64,000 bases of DNA, from the NCBI RefSeq assembly GCF_024323335.1, contig NC_066585.1, positions 346,758,846 through 346,822,845 on the forward strand, in the 5' to 3' direction. The position numbers and the translations under genes are program-made. The notes beneath the pieces are model-generated. The model saw only the letters and a program-made list of their open reading frames with translations. It was not told the DNA's origin and did no database searches. This document shows positions 55,917 through 64,000 of the stretch, piece after piece. This DNA is from Lathyrus oleraceus (lineage: Eukaryota > Streptophyta > Magnoliopsida > Fabales > Fabaceae). How positions within the stretch are numbered: position 1 is the first letter of the stretch; each line of letters begins with the position of its first letter.

Positions 55917-58900
55917 TGTAGTGGGGTATTCGTTATCTTTAGATTTATTGACTAAATCAAAAGTAATCATACAATTCGAGTCGTCACCGCACTTCTATTT
56001 ATCCAAAGGAAAGGTTAGAAAGCGAACAAAAATCGAGAAGTTTTATCAAATCAAAAACTAATAAAAATGTCAGAGATTTGGGTAAGGGGTTGGTTATGCA
56101 ATGGGAAGGTTTTAAGCACCCAAAACATCCTTAGTACTCTAAGGAAGCCCTTTTTACAAATGTTGTAAGGTAGGTTGGTATTTGTGAAAAAAAGTATTTG
56201 TGCAAACATGATTGGGGAGATGAGAGAAGAATATACAAGTTATTTACAATTTTGTGTTTGAATGGATAAACCCATTGCCTACGTACCATCTTAAAAAGGT
56301 AGGATCAAAACCTCGTAGTTCGGGGTAAAAATCTCAAAACAAGTTGGTGAATTGATTGGTCAAAAGCCTTAAGGTCTTTTGTTATCAAAGGGAGAAAACT
56401 CAACCTAAAACCACAAATCCACCATGTGAGGAGAGCTTCAACATGCTAGTGAGGGGTTAACCATATAATAAGCATGGAAGACTTATTGTCCATCACTAAG
56501 GATATAGGTGAGTATTATATCATCCTCTAGGATAACTCAAACCTAATAGCTAACTTTTATGAAAAGCTTTGGCAAGAAGTGGCCATTGAAACCACAAAAA
56601 CAATTGAGTGAGTTGTATTTACCAATGAAAAGTATTTACAAAGTTAGGTCAAAGTTGACTTAGGATTCAATTCAAAATAAGTGTTATGAAAGGAGTTTAA
56701 AAAATCAAAAGCATAGTGCTTAGGTTTCTAATTTTGAAAACAATGTTAATGTTTGCACCAAAAGTTTGGCTTAGGTTAGAGTGGAAGGAAGAAGAGAATG
56801 GCTAGGTCGTAAACATGCAAAGAGGAAGGAAGAGAAATAAAACCACATTGGAGTTCCCTTCTTGAGATCATAGTGATGATCCAAGTTGTTCTCTTTCCTT
56901 TTGAATTAGCAAGCAATAAGCAAAATAACTCAAGCAATCAAGCAAATAATCAATCAAGCTCCTAGAAATCTTCTAATTGGCTTTTGTATCTCTCACTTTG
57001 GATGCTCATGACAATGGTCCTTCTACTTGGCAAGTTTGGGATTCCTAGCACATAAGAACACACACATCAAAAAGTTCCACAATGCAATAGAAAGAATGGA
57101 CAAGAGTGAGTTTAGAATTAGGTCCTTTCAAGTCTTCTTCAAGATTAAGCATTCTAAAGGCATGAGGCCTAGTTGCTCTTTGACATTTTATAGCATTCTA
57201 AAGGCATGAGGCCTAGTTGCTCTTCAAACTCCATTAGCATAGGTTAGGTCCTAAAATCTAAGTCCTTTGTCCATTTGCATTGGATTCACACAAACAAAAC
57301 AAAACAAGCACAATAGGATATACACAATAATATGCTCAAGTGAGCAAAAGGAAAATTGCATTAACATAAACATGAGCTCAAGTGAGCAAAAGGGAAAAAG
57401 CAAATGAATTAATGTGCAAGAAATTAAATTGCATAAAAATAAATTGCAAGAATTAAAGAATTGAATTAAAGTTAATCATTAGTAGTTAGTGTTAGTGTGC
57501 CATAAGGCAATTTAGCGCTATGTTAAGCAATCGTAAGTGGACTAATGTAGTAGTCACACCTATCTGAGGCCGGTCAATAAAACTATAGGCAACAAACACA
57601 AGTTAGAGATCACGACTAGTAAGCCAAGCTCCTACAACTTGCCATGCCAAAAGAAAAAAAAGCATGATCTTGTATGGATTTAGGTCTTTTGCTTGACCAA
57701 GAAGCAACCTATCTCTAATGCAAAGCCATTCACTTGATCTTTGATCAAGATGAATTAGATTTGAATCAAAGAAGGTTAAGCCCCTCATATGTCAAGGCTA
57801 ACCACCAATCATTAACTCATTGATCAAAAAGAAAAAGAAAAAGAAGAAGAAGAAGAATGGAAATGTGCATAAATGGAAATTCAAATGAAGTATTCAACAC
57901 ACATTGATCAAACATGAATATAATCAAAGTCAATCAATGGTAAACAGAAGCAAAATGAAGTTTAGAAGTCAAGCAACAAATAAAATATTTTTGGTATTTT
58001 TGAGAATTAAAATAATACTTGAATTAAAATAAACCAATAAAGGTCAAACTTCAAATCCATTTCAAATCAACTTGGAAAAGTCCAAATGGATCATCCTAAG
58101 TTCAACAAGGTCAAACAAAGTTTGACAATTTTTTTTAGCATTTTTGGAAACCAGAAACTATTTTTAAACAATTAAAAATGAATAAAAAATAACAAAATTG
58201 AACTAAAATCTCAAATAAATCTCAAATCAATTAAGAAATTGATGAGAATATTTTTCATAGATTCATCATCATCCAAAGATGTTAAGAAAATATTTTTTCA
58301 TTTTTTGAATATTGGAAACTATTTTAAATGCATTAAAAATAACCAGAAAAGAGAAAATTCCCAAAAAATATTAAATGAACTCATAAAAAATATTAAAAAT
58401 CATTTTCAGAAACTAGAATTAAAAAGGGAAAAAATGCAATTTGTCCCATATTTTTTGGATTCAAAATGAAAGAGATGTGAATTTTTGAAATAAAAGGAAA
58501 TAAAAGAAAATAAAATAGAAAATCAGAAATTGCAAAAATCCTGACGCGTTGGATCAAGCTCATTAAATGAGGTGGCACATCAGAGGGAAGAGAGATGCGC
58601 GTGCACGATGGATCAGAGTCAAATGAGAAACACGTTGTATTTAAAATAGTCATAACATTGCATGGCTGGGATTTGATCTGGAAATATCAACCAACGGTCT
58701 AGATGCAAACTGGCGTGATGGACGGTGGTGTACACCACCGTCTTCTCCGGCGAGCAAGCCAGCTCCGGCCAGAGTTGCAGGTCTTAAAAAACTCACCAAA
58801 ATGCACGATCCTCATATCATTGGAAAGCTGGGGTGATGCACATCACCCCTGTGCCATTGGTTTCTAGTCTAGACTCTCATAGAAGGAGATATCAGAGATA

Positions 58901-60517
58901 GAAAATTATGGAGTTCAGACTGAACTTGATGGATTCATGAAATTAAATGCTCAGATCAATTTCCTCTTATGAGAGGACTTCAGAGGAACCAACAAACACA
59001 AGAAATGAGCAAGATCCAGGGAGATTCGAATGGAAAAAGTTTGAACAACAACATTTGAAGTGCAGCTCTACAAGGCACGATCCCTTCCAACTCTTTGATG
59101 CAGCTTGGTCTTGAGATGGAAATGAAGCTAGGCTAAGGAATTGGAGTTCAATAATCAACCAAGGAAGTTGAAAATTGAACTGAAAAATTGAAGAAGAAAA
59201 CTCAAAATTCCTTCAGGTGAAGGGTGGGATTCCAATTCTGCAGAGTATTAGGCGCCTTAAGGTTGGAAATGGATGAAGCTATGCACCTGTATTTATAGTG
59301 AAAGTTGATGCAAGCAAGGCAAAATTCATGTGCATGTGGAATGAGGGCCTCCATGCATGGACCTGTACAGGCGCATGGGAGGCCCAAATGCAATTGGTTT
59401 AGCATGTTGAAGTCACACGCAAGTGTTTTGGACGTGCAAATGTGATTGAATTGGCTTGTGCACAAATATTTCACATAGTTTCCATAAATGAACAAAAATC
59501 TTCATCTCTTAGAAAATGCACTTTGCCAAATTGAAACATGGTCATGTAGGTAATGGTTGGAAAGGTCTTGATATGAGGAACAATTGTTATGTTAAACAAA
59601 AATCCATTTGGGATTGGGAAATTTATGAAAACAGGCCATGAAGTTCAATGTACAAAACATGTGTATGTGAATTTTACCAAAATGGACCAACTTCAAGCCC
59701 TTCTGTTTCAATGATGCAAGCCTCAAATGACAAAACCTTCAACATCAAAGTTGTAGATCTTTTCAAGACATCAATTTGGAATTAAATTTGCATCATTTGG
59801 ATTTTTGATGAGAAATTTATGGGCACTTAAAGTTGGACTTTTTCACATTTCAATGGTTTTAGTCCAAAGTGACCTATAATGTTTTGTATTATCACATGTA
59901 TTTCTTTTAGGATTATGAAAATTTGTTCAACATAACAAATGAAGTAGACATCTTAAAATTTCGAATTCATTTGATACCACCTCAAAATCATGAAAAATGA
60001 GTGAGTTATGTCCTTGGGAAGTTGACCCAAAATTAGGGTTTCAGTCAAGATGACCTATAATGTATTGAAAATGATGATGACCTTCCAATATTCAAATGGA
60101 TTTTTGATGAACATAGAAGTTGTTCATATGGTTCTTAAGAACATGTTTCCTTTTCGAGTCATCTTCATTTGACAAACACATCAAAAGTTAGGTCTCAATG
60201 GATTTCAAAATAGTCAGATGAATTGACTGATCAACTTCTCAAGTCCAAACTTCAAATCTTGATGAATTGATGATTGAGGACACTCAAATAAGCTCAAATA
60301 TGAATGAAATGATGAATGAAATAAGTTCCCTTGATTGTATTTGATCATGGGTTGAGGTTGCTTCATGAGCAAGGCACAGTTGATGCATAGTTGAATTTGG
60401 ATAACAAACAAAGATATATGGAAAAGAATGCAACATGAATATCTGAATGTTATAATTATGCATCTATATGCGTTGTTTGTGTATGATTAATGCTGACAAA
60501 CAGACATATCTAACACA
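55917..60517 (-). mobile_element. Element D 3' LTR (Ogre/Tat type), minus strand
   Basis: The LTR 3' end is at 55917 (minus strand ...ACCCCACTACA), next to GTAGT in element F's RNase H. The U5 signature (GTCACCGCACTTC, GGTTTTAAGCACCC and CCTACGTACC as plus-strand text) lies at 55980-56290. It matches the solo LTR 21667-27084 in this part. A TATA box (minus ACTATAAATACAGG) is near 59290. The LTR start is uncertain. TGTTAGATATG at about 60517 is a guess, because no polypurine tract was seen. No coding frame inside. (AAG)n near 57830. Confidence 0.75.
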
Positions 60518-62290
60518 AACAGGTCCAAGAATCAATGGACAGACATCCGGTACTACATCTCAAAAGAGAAAGCCAGACCCATTGGAGAAACATCCAATCT
60601 GATGGGGGCAAATACCAGGAAAAACCGATCTCTGCAGGGGATCTAGGCCAATGCTAAGGATCTGACAGAGTCGTTGCCGGGAACAAAGATTACTGCTAGG
60701 GGAACAAGCAGAGGATCACCATCACCAAAGCAGGGGATCAGAGACTGCTGTTGGGAATAAGCAAGGGATCATAATCACCAAGGCTGGGGATCTTCCAACA
60801 GTACGCAGAGCCAAAGATAAGATCAGTCAGAGAAGAAATCTACTGGGGGATCTTATCAGGGGATAATGTGGACTTCTGTGGGGAATAACCACCAAACTGA
60901 AGCTCACCAAACAACATTCACTTCTAATCACGGAAGGAAAGTCTCTGCTGTGGGGAAGGAGAGCCAGTCACTCCGCTGGGGAAGAAATCAACATATCTTC
61001 CTCGAATTTCCAACATTAACCTGAAATCAGGCAAAGCCTTAGCTGGGGAAGCTAAACACGGATAAGGTCCATCATAGAAGCAAGTCTACTAGGAAATTAT
61101 CAAGGAGAGAGATGAAACTCTGTGGGGAATAACCACCAAACAAAAGTTCCAATGACCATCACATTTCCTCAAATTTATGGAGAAACAATCTTTGTCGAGG
61201 AGAAGAGAAACAACGTTCCGCTGGGGATAGAAAATAAACCTTTTCATCACCCGCCCTACTAGGAGGAATATTATCCAAGAAGGAGGAAGCAATAACAGTT
61301 AGGCCTTGATCACGTAACTCCACTAGGGAAACAATTGCTGAGGACCCAACTGGGGAAGTTTACTGTGAGAAACCCTGATGAGGACGAACAAGAGGCAAAC
61401 CTGCCGGAGATTAATGTAGGCAAGTCCACAGGGAATAAGCTACAAACCAACTGCTCATGAAGGGAGTTCCTGCTCACTCTGCAAGGGATTTCCAATTTGA
61501 ACGAAGGAAAAACAACTTTCTCGAAGAAGATAGCATGCCAATTTATCAATTTATAAGGGATTTTAGGTCGATCCACACAAGGGATGACAATCATATAATT
61601 GATAACACAGATGTTAAATCCAGCCTCACTGGGGAATTAGAAGATTAAGACCAAACTCCAGACTCTTAGGGGATCTGGGTGATGTTATAGATATACTTCT
61701 CTGAACAAATCAGGACCAAAGTTCCAGACTCTCTGGGGAATTTGGTGATGCACAAACTTCTTCTGCGCTCGCGGAGGACACAACACAGATATGCTAGGAA
61801 TATGAACAAATGTCTTACCCTTTTGGGGATCATACTATTCTTGGGAGAGCATTGAAGATGTCCCAATTATCCTTTTCAGTCTTTTGTGAATGTTCACTTT
61901 GTTAAAAAATAATTTAAAAACTTTATATAAAACAATGATATTTATCAATTAAAACATGCAAACATTTGTTGAACAGAAACAAATAAGAGTGCAAAGAATT
62001 GGATAAAGGCTCAAATTTATTTGATAGAATGGTAGTCTGCAAATGGCAAGACTCCATGGATCTTTACAAATTTGAAATTGATGATATATATTGTAAAAAG
62101 GCTACATTGAACATAATGGCCATTTCTCCACCAACTCCTAATCCAATGTATTTGAAGCTTCAGTTGACAATGACTGAGCGAAATTCTTTGACAGAAGACG
62201 GTTGTAGAACAAAGTCTTGTTAGGATGCAGTTACTTTCCAAATCCCTAATTTTTGCCTAGATTGCCCCAAGGTGAGGTACTCAATCTAGC
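60518..62290 (-). repeat. Element D 3' UTR with recurring TCCCCAGC words
   Basis: At least fifteen GGGGA words (plus strand CTGGGGATC, CTGGGGAAG, TGTGGGGAAT) are scattered between 60630 and 61830, often 25-90 bases apart. The place between pol and LTR matches the repetitive 3' UTR of element A, but the sequence is unrelated. No conserved protein. ORFs here show only the repeated words. Confidence 0.65.

Positions 62291-62293
<3 letters not shown>

Positions 62294-62383
<90 letters not shown>
62294..62383. repeat. (TA)n microsatellite, about 90 bp
   Basis: Alternating AT/TA between the G-rich 3' UTR and the hairpin region of element D. Confidence 0.95.
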
Positions 62384-62387
<4 letters not shown>

Positions 62388-62404
62388 GTTTCTAACTTTT
62401 TCCT

Positions 62405-62480
62405 GGATCGCCCTTTCGGGTTTTCAATCCACCGAGACGCTCATTTTTGCCTAAGCCGCCCTTTCGGGTTTTCAACTTAG
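62405..62480 (-). other. Two covarying hairpins after the pol stop (element D)
   Basis: On the minus strand two copies of AAAACCCGAAAGGG occur. Copy nearest pol: CTAAGTTG pairs with CGGCTTAG (complement of 62451-62480), two G-U pairs. Second copy: GGATTG pairs with CGATCC (complement of 62405-62430), one G-U. The layout is the same as the three hairpins of element A (5410-5596), in the same place after the pol stop. Confidence 0.75.
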
Positions 62481-62500
62481 CGAGTTATTCTGTTTTTATT

Positions 62501-63368
62501 TTAGGCGAAGTATTTCTTGACTGCATCTGAATTCACAGGACGAGTGAAATCCTCCCCATAGTTGTAAGCATCAAAGCACCGCCTGAAAAGGCTCTCTTAA
62601 CAACATATGGACCTTCATAGTTTGGAGTCCACTTGCCCCTGGAATCGGGCGCGAAAGACAAGACTTTCTTGAGCACGAGATCACCTTCCCGAAACACACG
62701 AGGCTTGACCTTTTTATCAAAGGATTTCTTCATCCTTTGCTGATACAACTGACCATGGCACATGGCAGTTAATCTCTTCTCTTCAATTAAATTCAGTTGG
62801 TCATAACGACTCTGAACCCATTCAGCCTCAGTCAACTTGGCTTCCATCAAGACTCTCATTGATGGGATCTCAACCTCCACGGGGAGCACAACCTCCATGC
62901 CATATACAGGAGAGAAAGGGGTTGCCCTTGTTGAAGTGCGGACGGATGTACGATAACCATGCAAAGCAAATGGTAGCATTTCATGCCAATCTTTATACGT
63001 AACAACCATCTTCTGGATAATCTTCTTGATATTCTTATTAGCAACTTCAACAGCCCCATTCATCTTGGGTCTATAAGGAGAGGAATTATGATGTGCAATC
63101 TTGAACTCGCTACACAGCTCTTTGATAATCTTGTTGTTCCAGTTAGATCCATTATCAGTAATGATCTTATCTGGCACACCATAATAGCATATGAGTTGAT
63201 TCTTGATAAACTTCACAACCACCTGCCTGGTCACGTTCGCATACGATGTCGCTTCAACCCACTTGGTAAGGTAATCAATTGCTACGAGAATAAATCTGTG
63301 ACCGTTGGACGCCTTCGGCTCTATCATGCCAATCATGTCAATTCCCCACATAGAGAAAGGTTATGATG
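62501..63368 (-). pseudogene. pol: Element D: integrase core and C-terminus
   Basis: The open segment 63351-62533 has WGIDMIG (D5 of the segment), IITDNG (D66) and AVEVANK (E102), again 35 residues between the last two. Near its end a one-base loss (around 62560) shifts the frame. The other frame gives GEDFTRPVNSDAVKKYFA and the true stop TAA at 62501. Upstream, TAA near 63362 separates it from the zinc-binding module. It is very similar to elements A and C. Confidence 0.9.
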
Positions 63369-64000
63369 ATGAAATCACATTCATAAGTGTCGGGGGAATA
63401 TGAATCTTATCCGCATAAATCTGACACTTATGGCATTTCTTCACATACTTGCAGCAGTCAGACTTCATTGTCAGCCAATAGTAGCCTGCTCTCAACATCT
63501 TCTTTGCCATGGCATGTCCATTGGAATGAGTACCAAATGAACCCTCATCAACAGGTCTGCTTTGTGTCTATCCACGCATCTGAGCAAAACCATGTCAAAA
63601 TTCCTCTTATAAAGCACATCGTCATTGAGGTAGAAACTGCCTGATAATCTCCTCAAAGTCTTCTTATCTTTAACAGATGCCCCAGATGGGTAAATCTGAC
63701 TCTAAAGAAAACATTTGATGTCAAAATACCATGGCTTATCATCTTTCACTTCTTCAACTGCAAATACATGAGCTGGTCTATCCAAGCGCATCACAGTGAT
63801 ATTGGGGACTTCATTCCAGAACTTCACCACAATCATCGAGGCAAGTGTAGCAAGAGCATCTGCCATCTGATTCTCATCTCGAGGAATATGATGGAAGTCA
63901 ACCTCAGTAAAGAAAGTTTAAATCCTCCTCGCATAATCTCTATATGGGATGAGGCCAAGCCGATTCATCTTCTATTCACCCTTAATCTGATTAACAATAA
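63369..64000 (-). pseudogene. pol: Element D: integrase zinc module and archaeal-type RNase H end
   Basis: The minus strand reads VNQIKGE, a stop, then YRDYARRI, a stop, then VDFHHIPRDENQMADALATL (C-terminal end of the second RNase H). A linker has TAG at 63705-63703 where element C has CAG. Then come NDDVLYKRNFDMVLLRCVD and CCKYVKKCHKCQIYADK, the HHCC module. The element runs off the right edge. Its RT should lie just beyond. Confidence 0.85.

Overview
This window is intergenic heterochromatin of a plant with a large genome. I see no host gene with a conserved coding frame, no tRNA or rRNA gene and no CRISPR array. It is a pile of LTR retrotransposons inserted into one another. Tat/Ogre-type Ty3-gypsy elements with 4-6 kb LTRs dominate: LTRs that open TGTAAGACCCC or TGTCATACCC, a box ending in GGTGGCGACTCT near the LTR 3' end, ORF1 upstream of gag, and an extra RNase H. 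Ty1-copia elements sit among them. This composition fits a legume of the pea/vetch/lentil group (Fabeae). That is an inference from repeat type, not from a marker gene.

Layout. (1) Element A (+): pol from 2632 to 5399 (RT, RNase H, archaeal-type RNase H, integrase), then structured hairpins (5410-5596), a long repetitive 3' UTR and a 3' LTR ending near 27470. A minus-strand LTR (1-2631) interrupts its RT. Its 3' LTR is cut into four pieces by three solo LTRs: 8863-13544 (+, TSD GGTTC), 15510-20992 (-, TSD GTATT, carrying a Stowaway-type MITE) and 21667-27084 (-, TSD GATAC). (2) 27471-30760: a worn Ty1-copia remnant (-), then 1.4 kb I cannot assign. (3) Element C (+): a 5' LTR of about 3.9 kb (32173-43291) that hosts a whole Ty1-copia element E (33634-40844, TSD CCAAA); then PBS, ORF1, gag, protease, an intron-like spacer, RT, RNase H, archaeal-type RNase H and integrase up to 51125. 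(4) Element F (-), a Sirevirus-like Ty1-copia element inserted in C's integrase (51126-55916): 3' LTR, post-pol ORF and RNase H. (5) Element D (-), a second Ogre-like element inserted in F's RNase H: 3' LTR from 55917, G-rich 3' UTR, (TA)n, the same hairpins as A, and pol running off the window end.

All coding regions are damaged except a few open segments (A integrase, F RNase H, E protease-integrase). The most unusual signals are non-coding. One is a hairpin with an invariant AAAACCCGAAAGGG core and covarying outer stems just after the pol stop in A and D. Another is a series of short palindromes (cores TCGA or CCGG) that recur about 21 bp apart in three or four different element contexts. 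The others are a long series of stem-loops in A's 3' UTR and two patch-like rearrangements inside copia element E.
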